The notes under the pieces were generated by a model, which was not told the origin of the DNA, made no database searches, and saw only the letters and a list, made by a program, of their open reading frames with translations. This document shows positions 44,801 through 53,090 of a DNA stretch of 64,000 nucleotides, piece by piece (within the stretch, counting starts at the first letter, position 1; every line of letters starts with the position of its first letter). The stretch lies in NCBI RefSeq assembly GCF_024979235.1, contig NZ_JANLCM010000001.1, positions 372,001 through 436,000 of the forward strand. The letters are read 5' to 3'. The position numbers were made by a program, and so were the translations under genes. The stretch is from Herbiconiux aconitum. Its GTDB lineage: Bacteria > Actinomycetota > Actinomycetes > Actinomycetales > Microbacteriaceae.

Positions 44801-46449
44801 CGGGCGACGGGATCGGGGCAGCCTTCCCGTCCGGGTCCGCATCGGTGTCCAGGTCTGCATCCGCCTCCGCGGCGATCCCGCGGGTGCTGAGCATCGCGGG
44901 CACCGATCCGACGGGTGGCGCCGGCCTCCAGGCCGACCTGAAATCGATCGCCGCGCTGGGCGGATACGGGATGGCCGTGGTCACCGCGCTGGTGGCCCAG
45001 AACACGCGGGGCGTGAGGTCGGTGCACGTTCCGCCGGCGGCATTCCTGCGCGAACAGCTCGATGCGGTGAGCGACGACGTCGAGATCGACGCGGTGAAGA
45101 TCGGGATGCTCGCGAACGCCGAGCTCGCGGGGGTCGTGTCGGAGTGGCTGGCTGCCGTGCGTCCGCCGCTCGTGGTGCTCGATCCGGTGATCGTCGCCAC
45201 CAGCGGCGACCGGCTGCTCACCCCCGACGGCGAAGAGATCGTACGGCGGCTCTGCAGCCAGGCCGATCTCGTCTCACCCAACCTCGCCGAGCTCGGCGTG
45301 CTCGTGGGTGCGCCGGCGGCACGCGATTGGGCGGGCGCGCTCCTCCAGGGTGAGCACCTCGCGCGCTCGTCGGGCGCCACCGTGCTCGTCAAGGGCGGCC
45401 ACCTCGCGGGCCCGTCCGCTCCGGATGCGCTGGTCTGGGTTCGCGACGGCGCGGTCCACCAGCACGAGGTGGCGGGCGAGCGGATCGAGACCCGCAACAC
45501 GCACGGCACCGGATGCTCCCTCTCGTCGGCGATGGCAACGCTCGGTGCACGCCTCGGGTCGGCCGCCGATGCACCTGCCGACGACGGCGTGGCCGGCGAC
45601 GCTCCGGCCGGTGGCTCAGCGGGCCGAGGCAGCGCCGCTGATCGCCACCTCGCCGACGGCGCACGATGGCTGCCGGCCTTGCGCGAGGCGAAGACGTGGC
45701 TGTCCGGCGCCCTTCGCGCGGCCGATGCACTGCAGGTCGGCCGCGGCAACGGCCCGATCGACCACTCGCACGCCACCCGCCGCGCCCTGGCCGTCCAGCG
45801 CGCACACGCATCCGACGACTCCGAAGGGCCGCTCAGCGCCGCGCTCTGGCGCGAGACCGCCGCCGCGCGCGCGGCGATCGACTCGCTCGCCTTCGTCCGC
45901 GGGCTCGGCGACGGCACCCTCGACCGCGCCGACTTCGAGGCATATCTCGCGCAAGACGTGCTCTATCTCGGCGACTACGCGCGCGTTCTCGCCCGCGCCA
46001 GCCAGCTCGCGCCGACCGCCGAGGAGCAGATCTTCTGGGCCACGAGCGCGGCCGCTTGCCTGGCCGAGGAGGCCCGCCTCCACCGCGAACGCCTCCACGA
46101 TCGACCGCCGGCCTCGCCGAGCGCCACCACCCTGGCCTACGTCAACCACCTGCACGCCGTCGCTGCCCACGGCGACTACGCCGAACTGGTCGCGGCACTC
46201 CTCCCCTGTTTCTGGGTCTACACCGACCTCGGAACGCGCCTCTCCGCCCGACGCCACCCGGAGCATCCGTTCGACGACTGGCTCGCGAGCTACGCCGACC
46301 CCGCGTTCGCCGACGCCACCGAGCGGGCGATCGGGTTCGCGGATGCCGCGGCTCGGGTGTCCGCGCCGGCTCGGGTCGAGGCGATGCGCACGGCCTTCCT
46401 GCGCTCGGTCGACCACGAACGAGCCTTCTTCGCGCAACCCTTTCCGTGA
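44797..46449 (+). CDS. thiD: Bifunctional HMP/HMP-phosphate kinase and TenA-type thiaminase II fusion
   Basis: 550 residues. Residues about 28-270 are ThiD: VLSIAGTDPTGGAGLQADLKSIAALGGYGMAVVTALVAQNT, then VVLDPVIVATSGDRLL and the anion hole THGTGCSLSSAMAT. A low-complexity linker (about 275-310) leads to a TenA domain (about 345-548): LWRETAAARAAIDSLAFVRGLGDGTLDRADFEAYLAQD, then LAEEARLHRERL and ALLPCFWVYTDLG with the presumed catalytic Cys. TenA releases HMP from degraded thiamine, ThiD phosphorylates it twice. This couples salvage and activation in one chain. ThiD-TenA fusions are known in other bacteria. It is the last gene of the operon. Confidence 0.93.
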   Translation: MTGDGIGAAFPSGSASVSRSASASAAIPRVLSIAGTDPTGGAGLQADLKSIAALGGYGMAVVTALVAQNTRGVRSVHVPPAAFLREQLDAVSDDVEIDAVKIGMLANAELAGVVSEWLAAVRPPLVVLDPVIVATSGDRLLTPDGEEIVRRLCSQADLVSPNLAELGVLVGAPAARDWAGALLQGEHLARSSGATVLVKGGHLAGPSAPDALVWVRDGAVHQHEVAGERIETRNTHGTGCSLSSAMATLGARLGSAADAPADDGVAGDAPAGGSAGRGSAADRHLADGARWLPALREAKTWLSGALRAADALQVGRGNGPIDHSHATRRALAVQRAHASDDSEGPLSAALWRETAAARAAIDSLAFVRGLGDGTLDRADFEAYLAQDVLYLGDYARVLARASQLAPTAEEQIFWATSAAACLAEEARLHRERLHDRPPASPSATTLAYVNHLHAVAAHGDYAELVAALLPCFWVYTDLGTRLSARRHPEHPFDDWLASYADPAFADATERAIGFADAAARVSAPARVEAMRTAFLRSVDHERAFFAQPFP

Positions 46450-46467
46450 CCGACGCGCTCGCCCATC

Positions 46468-46523
46468 GAGTCGCCAGATTCTGACGGAATCCGACCCCCC
46501 ATTCCGTCGGAATCTGGCGACTC
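46468..46523. repeat. Long inverted repeat with 23-bp arms
   Basis: Arms at 46468-46490 and 46501-46523 are complementary apart from one G-U compatible position, with a 10-nt loop of mostly C. It lies 18 nt after the thi operon stop and about 50 nt before the next start. It could be the operon terminator, though no T-run follows. Each arm is itself partly palindromic (ATTCCGTCGGAAT in the right arm), so it may instead be a REP-like element. Confidence 0.7.
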
Positions 46524-46572
46524 AGCGCATCTGGCGGCGCGGGATGTCCGGGGCGCGAGGGACAATGGAGAC

Positions 46573-47220
46573 GTGACCGATCTCATGCTCTCCTTTCCGT
46601 GGGAGACCGACGACGAGGTCGCCCCGGAGCCGCCGCGACCGCCGCACCTCGAGCGCGTCGTCGCGCAGTCCACCGACCGTGTCGCGTGGCTCCGCGCCCG
46701 CAGCCGCGGCGTGACAGCGACGGATGTCGCACGCCTCTCCAGCGACCAGGCGATCGCCACCGTCGCGTGGGAAAAACTCAACGGCTCGGGCTTCAGCGGG
46801 AACGCCTTCACTGACCACGGGCGGGCACGCGAGCCGGAAATCGCGAACTGGGTGCGGCGCGAGCACGCGATCGATCCGAGTTTCGCGCTGTTCCATGCCT
46901 CGCGCGACCGGCGGCACCTGGCCACACCCGACGGCATCCGGGTGGCCGGCGACGGAACGCTCGAACTCGCGGAGATCAAGACCACCTCGAAGCCGTGGTC
47001 GCGCATCCCGCGCAGCTATCTTCGACAGGTCTGGTGGCAGCAATACGTTCTCGGCGCCGAGCGCACCCTCGTGGTCTGGGAGCAGCACCTCGACTTCGTG
47101 CCCGTCGACGCCGAGCCCCGCTGCCAATGGGTCGATCGCGACGAATCTCAGATCGAACTGCTCGTGCGCCGCGCCGACCGGATGCTGGCCTGGATGCGCG
47201 GCGAGCGGCAGCCGGCGTGA
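46573..47220 (+). CDS. YqaJ-type (lambda exonuclease-like) nuclease
   Basis: 215 residues from GTG 46573. The YqaJ viral-recombinase pattern is visible: WLRARSRGVTATDVARL, then AFTDHGRAREPEIANWVRR, then ATPDGIRVAGDGTLELAEIKTTSKPW, and IPRSYLRQVWWQQYVLGAE. TPDGI with ELAEIK is the PD-(D/E)XK catalytic signature, so it is probably an active metal-dependent DNA exonuclease. In phages such proteins work with a single-strand annealing protein, but none is found here. The downstream hydrolase gene overlaps its stop by GTGA. A GACAAT box ends 6 nt before the start codon, fitting a leaderless mRNA. Confidence 0.82.
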   Translation: MTDLMLSFPWETDDEVAPEPPRPPHLERVVAQSTDRVAWLRARSRGVTATDVARLSSDQAIATVAWEKLNGSGFSGNAFTDHGRAREPEIANWVRREHAIDPSFALFHASRDRRHLATPDGIRVAGDGTLELAEIKTTSKPWSRIPRSYLRQVWWQQYVLGAERTLVVWEQHLDFVPVDAEPRCQWVDRDESQIELLVRRADRMLAWMRGERQPA

Positions 47221-47984
47221 CCGTTCTGCTGCTGCACGGCCTCGGTGGCGACCGTGAGCAGGCCCTGTCGCTGTTCGCGCCGATCGTGCCGCACGGCACC
47301 CACCTGCTGGCCCCCGACACCCGCGGACACGGTCAGCGCGACGAGAACGGGCCGGCGGCGTCGTTCGCCCTCGACGCACTCGGCGACGACATCGCCGCCC
47401 GCGTCGCGTCGGCGAGGGATTCCGACGGTCGCTCGGGCGAACCCCTCACCGTCATCGGCATCTCGATGGGCGCCGCGATCGCCTTGCGGCTGGCGCTGCG
47501 GCAACTTCTCCCGATCGACCGCATCGTCTTCGTGCGGCCGTCATTCACCGATCGGCCGCTCCCCCACAACCTGCGGGCCTTTCCGGTGATCGGCGAGCTG
47601 CTGGCCGACCGCGGCGCGGTCGAGGGCGAAAAGGCGTTCTTGCAGACCTCGCTCTACGCCGACACCCATGCTGAATCGCGGCTGGGAGCGGCGGGACTTC
47701 TGCAGCAGTTCCGCAGCCCGCGGGCAGCCGAGCGTGCGGCGCGACTGATCGAGATCCCGCGCTCGGCGGCATTCGGCTCCGACGACGACCTGTCGTCGAT
47801 CGACCTGCCTCTGGCGATCACGTGGGCTCCGCTCGACCCCGTGCATCCGGTGTCGGTCGCCGAACTCTGGATGGATGAGCTGAACGGCGCTGCGAGCATC
47901 CCGATCCCGGCCCGCGACGACGGCTACTCCGAGTACGTCGCGGCAACGCGCGCCGGAGTCGCGGCCTGGCTCGGCTGGGCCTGA
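47217..47984 (+). CDS. Alpha/beta hydrolase
   Basis: 255 residues from GTG 47217 (4-nt overlap with the nuclease gene). The oxyanion motif LLLHGLGGDREQALSLF begins the protein, followed by LLAPDTRGHGQRD. The nucleophile elbow is IGISMGAAIALRL with Ser at about 84, and a late Asp/His region contains WAPLDPVHPVSVAELWMDEL. The start directly at the first beta strand is unusual but the coupling to the preceding gene supports it. The substrate is unknown. Its 3' end overlaps the convergent DUF998 gene by 61 bp. Confidence 0.8.
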   Translation: MTVLLLHGLGGDREQALSLFAPIVPHGTHLLAPDTRGHGQRDENGPAASFALDALGDDIAARVASARDSDGRSGEPLTVIGISMGAAIALRLALRQLLPIDRIVFVRPSFTDRPLPHNLRAFPVIGELLADRGAVEGEKAFLQTSLYADTHAESRLGAAGLLQQFRSPRAAERAARLIEIPRSAAFGSDDDLSSIDLPLAITWAPLDPVHPVSVAELWMDELNGAASIPIPARDDGYSEYVAATRAGVAAWLGWA

Positions 47985-48715
47985 GCAGGCGCGATCGGAT
48001 GCTCGTGACCGCCGTGCGCGGCGTCCGACCGGTCGATGACGGCCGCCACCTGCAGGTCGCGCCGCGCGGCGACGGCAAGGAACGCGGCGAGCCCCACCAG
48101 CCAGAGCAGTGCGATCGTCGTCGCGACCAGTTCGAGCACGCCGCCCACCTGGGTGCCGATCCGGAACAGCGACAGCAGGCCACCGACGCCGGCTATGACG
48201 GCCACCGCGATGGCCGACACGAGCGAGAAGCGTGCCAGCGCCCGGAAGTCCTCATCCGTCGCCACCTGCAGCATCACGAAGGCGGCGCCTGCGAAACCCA
48301 GAACGGCGCACGAGGTGTGGATGAGGTCTTGCCAGGTGAACGCCGGGCCCACCGGTAGCGGGCACCCCACCGTGCAGGTGATCTGCGAGGCGACTCCGAA
48401 CGCGATCGCCGATCCCGCCAGCACCGCGGCGGGCGGCGCCACGGCGAGCCAGCGCACGCTCGGGCGCAGTCGTGGAGCGCAGAGCGCCACGAGCATCGCC
48501 GCCACCGCGACCAGAACGAGGCCCCATCGGAACACCTCCGCCGTCGGTTCGCCGGTGGCGCCGAGCTCACTGACGTAGACGAAGCGGGCCGCCGCGATGC
48601 GCGCCACCCAGATGAGGGCGAGACCGACGGCGCCCAGAACGGCCGCGGCCCAGAGCACCCCAGACCGCGCCGTCGGAGAGAGACGGGCGATCGGCGCCCG
48701 ACGGGCTGGACTCAT
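47924..48715 (-). CDS. DUF998 family membrane protein
   Basis: 263 residues with about six hydrophobic helices, matching the DUF998 layout: VLWAAAVLGAVGLALIWVARI, the loop with FVYVSELGATGEPTAEVFRWG, then LAGSAIAFGVASQITCTVGCPLP and FTWQDLIHTSCAVLGFAGAAFVML. The C-terminal 30 residues are a disordered His/Ala/Gln-rich tail that is encoded opposite the end of the hydrolase gene. The function of DUF998 is unproven. Confidence 0.82.
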   Translation of the reverse strand: MSPARRAPIARLSPTARSGVLWAAAVLGAVGLALIWVARIAAARFVYVSELGATGEPTAEVFRWGLVLVAVAAMLVALCAPRLRPSVRWLAVAPPAAVLAGSAIAFGVASQITCTVGCPLPVGPAFTWQDLIHTSCAVLGFAGAAFVMLQVATDEDFRALARFSLVSAIAVAVIAGVGGLLSLFRIGTQVGGVLELVATTIALLWLVGLAAFLAVAARRDLQVAAVIDRSDAAHGGHEHPIAPAQAQPSQAATPARVAATYSE

Positions 48716-48933
48716 GGATCGGGTCTCTCTCGTGCGTGCGGCCGGTGCGGGCTGGGCGGTGTTCGGAAGTTACTGAATGTTAACGCGGCCCGACCGAGTT
48801 TGCACCCCAGTGACCTGACCGTAACACCTGTGAATTATTCAGCAATTAGCGTGGGGGTAGCCACAAGGCAACGCAGTGAAGCGGGTCCCCGAGCCCCATC
48901 GCGTATTCCAGGAGATCGACGGAAGGCACAGGG
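48716..48933. promoter_or_regulatory. Divergent spacer between DUF998 and oxidoreductase genes
   Basis: 218 bp holding the promoters of two divergent genes. An AT-rich zone at about 48770-48850 contains GTTAAC and GAATTATTCAGC; no promoter was fixed. GGAAGG precedes the oxidoreductase ATG by about 7 nt. Confidence 0.35.
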
Positions 48934-49959
48934 ATGATCGAGAAGCGGAGTGGATCGCCGGCGGCGCCGAGCCCGACCCTCACCCACCCGGCGAGGATGC
49001 GCGCATCCCTGATGTCGGGAATCGGCGGCCCCGAGGTGCTGGAGATCGCCGAGGTGCCGAGCCCCGTGCGGGTGAACGCCGAGGTATTGGTGAAGGTCGC
49101 GGCGGCGGGCGTGAACCCGCTCGACGCGAAGACCCGAGCCGGGCGCGGAGTGGCCGCCGCGATCTCGTCGTATCCGTGCATCCTCGGTTACGATTTCGCG
49201 GGCGTGGTGGTCGAGACGCCGTATGCGGGGCATCAGCTGAACGTCGGCGACGAGGTCTTCGGCATGATGTCGGTGCCGCGCGGGGCCGGGTCGTATGCCG
49301 AGTACGTCTCCGTGCCGAGTCTGCAGGTGGCCCGTAAGCCGAAGGCGCTTTCGCTGACCGAGGCTGCTGCGGTTCCGCTCGCGGCGCTCACGGCGTGGGG
49401 TCTGGTGGTCGATCTGGCGAAGGCGCACGAGGGGCAACGGATGCTCATCCATGCGGCTGCGGGCGGGGTGGGCCACTTCGCGGTGCAGTTCGCCGCCTAC
49501 TTCGGCGCGCGCGTCACGGCGACCGGTTCGGCTCGAAATCAAGGCTGGCTGCGAGAGCTCGGCGCCTCGACTGTGATCGATTACACCGCGGTCGCATTCG
49601 AAGATCACGTTTCCGACCTCGACGTGGTCATCGACCTGCTCGGCAACGTGCACGCCGACACAGGGAGTCGATCGCTGGCGACGCTTCGCCCGGGAGGTCT
49701 CATCATCAATGGGCCGACCGGCAGCTGGCCGGGGTTCGAGGAGGAGGCGGCGGCGGCCGGGATGCGGGCGACCACGTTCAAAGTCGCTCCGGATGCGTCG
49801 ACCCTCGCCGTGATCGCCCGGCTGATCGACTCGGGCGACGTGCGCGTGCACGTCGACCGCACGTACCCCTTGGAGTCGGCTGCGGAGGCCCACCGCGATC
49901 TCGAGGGCGGCCACACGCGGGGCAAGCTCGTGCTCCAGATCGGCGACCTGCCGTTCTGA
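48934..49959 (+). CDS. NADP-dependent zinc-less alcohol dehydrogenase / quinone oxidoreductase
   Basis: 341 residues of the medium-chain dehydrogenase superfamily. Features: PSPVRVNAEVLVKVAAAGVNPLDAKTRAG, ILGYDFAGVVVETPYAG, VGDEVFGM, AEYVSVPSLQVARKP, and the cofactor loop HAAAGGVGHFAVQFAAYFGARVTATGS, which has the A-x-x-G-V-G pattern of this subgroup. No zinc-ligand Cys/His set is present. It reduces quinones or enals with NADPH. GGAAGG lies about 7 nt before the ATG. Confidence 0.9.
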   Translation: MIEKRSGSPAAPSPTLTHPARMRASLMSGIGGPEVLEIAEVPSPVRVNAEVLVKVAAAGVNPLDAKTRAGRGVAAAISSYPCILGYDFAGVVVETPYAGHQLNVGDEVFGMMSVPRGAGSYAEYVSVPSLQVARKPKALSLTEAAAVPLAALTAWGLVVDLAKAHEGQRMLIHAAAGGVGHFAVQFAAYFGARVTATGSARNQGWLRELGASTVIDYTAVAFEDHVSDLDVVIDLLGNVHADTGSRSLATLRPGGLIINGPTGSWPGFEEEAAAAGMRATTFKVAPDASTLAVIARLIDSGDVRVHVDRTYPLESAAEAHRDLEGGHTRGKLVLQIGDLPF

Positions 49960-49987
49960 CAAGCGCGGCCCTGAGGCCGCCACGGCA

Positions 49988-51052
49988 TCAGCAGGGAGTC
50001 AGCGAATCGACACCGGAACCCAGGGTGGCCGGCCCGCCGAGAATGATGATCTGCTGCGCCTGCAGCCGCTTGATCTCACCGAGCACCGATGCGGGAACAC
50101 AGTTGGGCTGAACGACATAGAGCGGGGAACCGGACTGAGCCGCCCGTGGCCCGCCACTCAGCGCATCCGGGAACGCCGTGCCACTGGCCAGGTAGACGGT
50201 CGACGCTGACTCAAAGGCCCAACGATTGACGCTGACTCCCGCCTCGTAACGATCCGCGCCCTCGGAGCGGGTGACGACGAAGTGCCGACCTCCCAGATTG
50301 ACTTCCAGTTCCGAGCTGAGGGAGTTGACTCCCCCGACCAGGTGCACGTCATTGGCTCCCAAGCTGTGGAGCACCGAGATCTCCGCCTCCGTCGCGACAT
50401 GCTCCGCTCCGTCTACGAGGAGCACCGGGGATGCCCCGGTGTGGGTCGCAGCGGGTGAGGCGGTGAGCGCGTCGGGGAAGTTCGCTCCGGTGACGACGAA
50501 GACCGTTTCACCCCGGATGGCGCCGAAGGTCGGTTCGGTCAGGAGATTGCGGGAGACCTCGTACCGATCCGCTCCACCGATTCGCACGACAGTGGCCCCG
50601 GCCACGCGCTGAGACAGCTGCTCCATGGCCTCGTCGGAGACAGAGGCAGGACCTCCGACCACCACGATCGTCGTGGGCTCGAGTCGGCCCAGCTCGGCGA
50701 TCACGCTCTCCGGCACCGCGGCTCGAGGGGTGAGAAGCAACGGCGCACCATGTCGCCCGGCCACCGCTGCGGTGCTCAAGGCGTCTGCGAACTTCTCGCC
50801 GCTCGTGACGTAGACGAGGTCGGCTGTGCGCATGGCGGAGGACGCCTTGATCGCCTGGTCGTAACGATCGGCACCCTGGATGCGCGTCGGGGTCGGCATG
50901 ACGTAGGGCGCCCGTGGCGCGGAGAGGGCTTGCGCCGACGAGGCGGCACCGATTCCCATCACGGCGATGAGGGCGGCGACCAGGCCCAGCGAAGCCACCT
51001 TCGGGAAGCGATCTGTGCTGCTGAAGGAGCGGAGTGCGTTCGGACGATTCAT
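49988..51052 (-). CDS. Secreted cell-wall-binding repeat (CWB2) protein
   Basis: 354 residues. A signal peptide with a long N-region ends around AASSAQALS (residues about 20-44). Three CWB2 repeats follow: RIQGADRYDQAIKAS...VVVGGPASVSDE, RIGGADRYEVSRNLL...HLVGGVNSLSSE, and RSEGADRYEAGVSVN...IILGGPATLGSG. CWB2 domains trimerise to hold proteins to the cell wall, first described in clostridia and common in Microbacteriaceae. No other domain is fused, so it may be an adhesion or coat protein. It ends TPC with a lone final Cys. Confidence 0.9.
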   Translation of the reverse strand: MNRPNALRSFSSTDRFPKVASLGLVAALIAVMGIGAASSAQALSAPRAPYVMPTPTRIQGADRYDQAIKASSAMRTADLVYVTSGEKFADALSTAAVAGRHGAPLLLTPRAAVPESVIAELGRLEPTTIVVVGGPASVSDEAMEQLSQRVAGATVVRIGGADRYEVSRNLLTEPTFGAIRGETVFVVTGANFPDALTASPAATHTGASPVLLVDGAEHVATEAEISVLHSLGANDVHLVGGVNSLSSELEVNLGGRHFVVTRSEGADRYEAGVSVNRWAFESASTVYLASGTAFPDALSGGPRAAQSGSPLYVVQPNCVPASVLGEIKRLQAQQIIILGGPATLGSGVDSLTPC

Positions 51053-51122
51053 GGCGACCGCCTTTCGGGTTACGGTACCTCAACCCTGTTCGCCATCTCG
51101 CTCTGGGTGTTATGAGTAGTTT

Positions 51123-51677
51123 CTACTCAGACGACGGTGCAGGAAGCGCCAGCGCCCGTTCGAAGACGAAGTCGTCGTGCAGCTCGTCACCCACGAGGAA
51201 CTGCTTCACCCCGACCTTCCGAAAGCCGCTCTTCTCGTAGAACCGGATCGCGCGCGCGTTCTGCTGGTTGACGCCGAGCCACACGCTCGCCGCTCCCGAC
51301 CGCTCAGCGCCCTCGATCGAGGCCGTCATGAGCGCCGAGGCCACCCCGAACCCGTGGAAGTTCTCGCGCACGTAGCATTTGCTCAGTTCGACGGTCGGCC
51401 GCCCGGCCACCGCTGCAGCCACCGCCTGATCGGTCGGTTCGCCGCCGATGAGCATCGTGTACCCGGCGATCTCACCGTCGACGTCGGCCAGAATCACGCT
51501 GCGTTCCGGATCGGAGAGATACCCGGCGAACCGGGCATCGGAGAGGTTCTCGGCGATGAACGCGGCGATCGCTGCCGGCGCGGTGCTGGGAGGGCAGGCC
51601 ATCTCGAAGGTCTCGGCGGCCACGGCCGACACGATCCCGGCATCCTCGAGGCGAGCGGTGCGAACCCTGGTGACCAT
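51123..51677 (-). CDS. GNAT-family N-acetyltransferase
   Basis: About 184 residues. The GNAT core is visible: VRTARLEDAGIVSAVAAETF at the start, GEIAGYTMLIGG (strand 4), ELSKCYVRENFHGFGVASALMTASIEGAE (the acetyl-CoA loop, a variant of R-x-x-G-x-G/A), and WLGVNQQNARAIRFYEKSGFRKVG. It transfers an acetyl group to an unknown amine. ATG 51677 has GGAGG only 1 nt away, and an upstream in-frame start exists, so the N-terminus is uncertain by up to 19 residues. Confidence 0.87.
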   Translation of the reverse strand: MVTRVRTARLEDAGIVSAVAAETFEMACPPSTAPAAIAAFIAENLSDARFAGYLSDPERSVILADVDGEIAGYTMLIGGEPTDQAVAAAVAGRPTVELSKCYVRENFHGFGVASALMTASIEGAERSGAASVWLGVNQQNARAIRFYEKSGFRKVGVKQFLVGDELHDDFVFERALALPAPSSE

Positions 51678-51785
51678 TCCTCCACGGTACCTGCGCACTT
51701 CGCATCTCCTCGCAGGGCCCGCCGGTTCCGACACTCCACGACAGCTGACGATCTACCCGGTCGCCCACGCCACCCCGCACACGCA

Positions 51786-51815
51786 GAAAGGGCCCGCCGT
51801 GAGGCGAGCCCTTTC
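51786..51815 (-). terminator. Hairpin downstream of rplA
   Basis: A 13-bp stem with one mismatch (GAAAGGGCCCGCC against GGCGAGCCCTTTC) and a 4-nt loop lies about 17 nt after the rplA stop. There is no good T-run, but position and strength fit the end of the rplKA mRNA. Confidence 0.7.
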
Positions 51816-51831
51816 CGTGTACTGCGGCGAA

Positions 51832-52521
51832 CTAGATCGCGTTGACGTCGAGCGGGATGCCCGGGCCGAAGGTCGTCGAAACGGCGCCCTTCTGGATGTA
51901 GCGGCCCTTGGAAGAGCTCGGCTTCAGGCGAAGCACCTCTTCGAGAGCGACCTTGATGTTCTCGTCGAGCTGCTCCGGCGTGAACGCGGCCTTGCCGACC
52001 ACGAAGTGCACGTTGGCGTGCTTGTCGACGCGGAACTCGATCTTTCCGCCCTTGATGTCGGAGACGGCCTTCGCGACATCCGGGGTCACGGTGCCGGTCT
52101 TCGGGTTGGGCATGAGGCCACGCGGGCCGAGCACCTTTCCGAGACGACCGACTTTGCCCATGAGCTCCGGGGTCGAGACGGCGGAGTCGAACGAGGTGTA
52201 GCCGCCGGCCACCTTCTCGATCAGCTCGTCGCCACCGACCTCGTCGGCGCCGGCAGCGATCGCTGCTTCGGCCGCGGGGCCCGTCGCGAACACGATGACG
52301 CGGGCGGTCTTGCCCGTGCCGTGCGGCAGGATGACGGTGCCACGCACCATCTGGTCGGCCTTGCGCGGGTCGACCCCGAGCTTCAGCGCGACCTCGACGG
52401 TGCTGTCGAACTTGGCGGAGCCGGTCTCACGCGCGAGCGTGACGGCTTCGGACGGGGTGTAGTACTTGCCGGCTTCGATCTTCTCGGCCGCGGCCCGGTA
52501 GGCCTTTGACTTCTGTGCCAT
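51832..52521 (-). CDS. rplA: Large ribosomal subunit protein uL1
   Basis: 229 residues. [71 protein letters not shown] is the L1 N-terminal domain, and [22 protein letters not shown] the conserved RNA-binding segment. It forms the L1 stalk of the 50S subunit. It follows rplK after 14 nt. Confidence 0.98.
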   Translation of the reverse strand: MAQKSKAYRAAAEKIEAGKYYTPSEAVTLARETGSAKFDSTVEVALKLGVDPRKADQMVRGTVILPHGTGKTARVIVFATGPAAEAAIAAGADEVGGDELIEKVAGGYTSFDSAVSTPELMGKVGRLGKVLGPRGLMPNPKTGTVTPDVAKAVSDIKGGKIEFRVDKHANVHFVVGKAAFTPEQLDENIKVALEEVLRLKPSSSKGRYIQKGAVSTTFGPGIPLDVNAI

Positions 52522-52535
52522 TTTCAGCCTCCTCC

Positions 52536-52967
52536 TTATGCCTCGACCGTGATGCCCATGGAACGGGCAGTGCCGGCGATGATCTTCTCTGCAGCTTCGA
52601 TGTCGTTCGCGTTCAGGTCGACCTGCTTCTGCTCAGCGATCTGACGCACCTGCTCCTTGGTGAGCTTCGCGACCTTGACGGTGTGCGGAGTGGAGGAGCC
52701 CTTGGCGACGCCGGCGGCCTTCTTGATGAGCTCCGCCGCGGGCGGGGTCTTCAGGATGAAGGTGAACGAGCGGTCTTCGTAGACGGTGATCTCGACCGGG
52801 ATGACGTTGCCGCGCTGCGACTCGGTCGCGGCGTTGTACGCCTTGCAGAACTCCATGATGTTGACGCCGTGCTGACCCAGCGCCGGCCCGATGGGCGGTG
52901 CGGGGTTGGCGGCGCCGGCCTGGATCTGAAGCTTGATCAGACCTGTGACCTTCTTCTTCGGTGCCAT
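52536..52967 (-). CDS. rplK: Large ribosomal subunit protein uL11
   Basis: 143 residues. [46 protein letters not shown] is the full L11 N-terminal domain, including the Pro-rich helix that contacts thiopeptides, and the C-terminal rRNA-binding domain ends [15 protein letters not shown]. Together with L10/L12 it forms the GTPase-associated centre. About 120 nt separate it from nusG. Confidence 0.98.
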   Translation of the reverse strand: MAPKKKVTGLIKLQIQAGAANPAPPIGPALGQHGVNIMEFCKAYNAATESQRGNVIPVEITVYEDRSFTFILKTPPAAELIKKAAGVAKGSSTPHTVKVAKLTKEQVRQIAEQKQVDLNANDIEAAEKIIAGTARSMGITVEA

Positions 52968-53090
52968 TTCTTCTCTTCTCTATCGAGCCGCACGAAGGCG
53001 GCGCTCCCACCACAGGGCTTCTCCCTGCAGTGGTGTGACGGATGCCCGTGAAGGCAACCGAAATATCTTAGCCGAAAAGCCTGAACGGCC

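Noticed and set aside
46573..47220. Prophage remnant
   Set aside because: Only the YqaJ-type gene is phage-like. No integrase, terminase, capsid or attachment-site repeat was seen.
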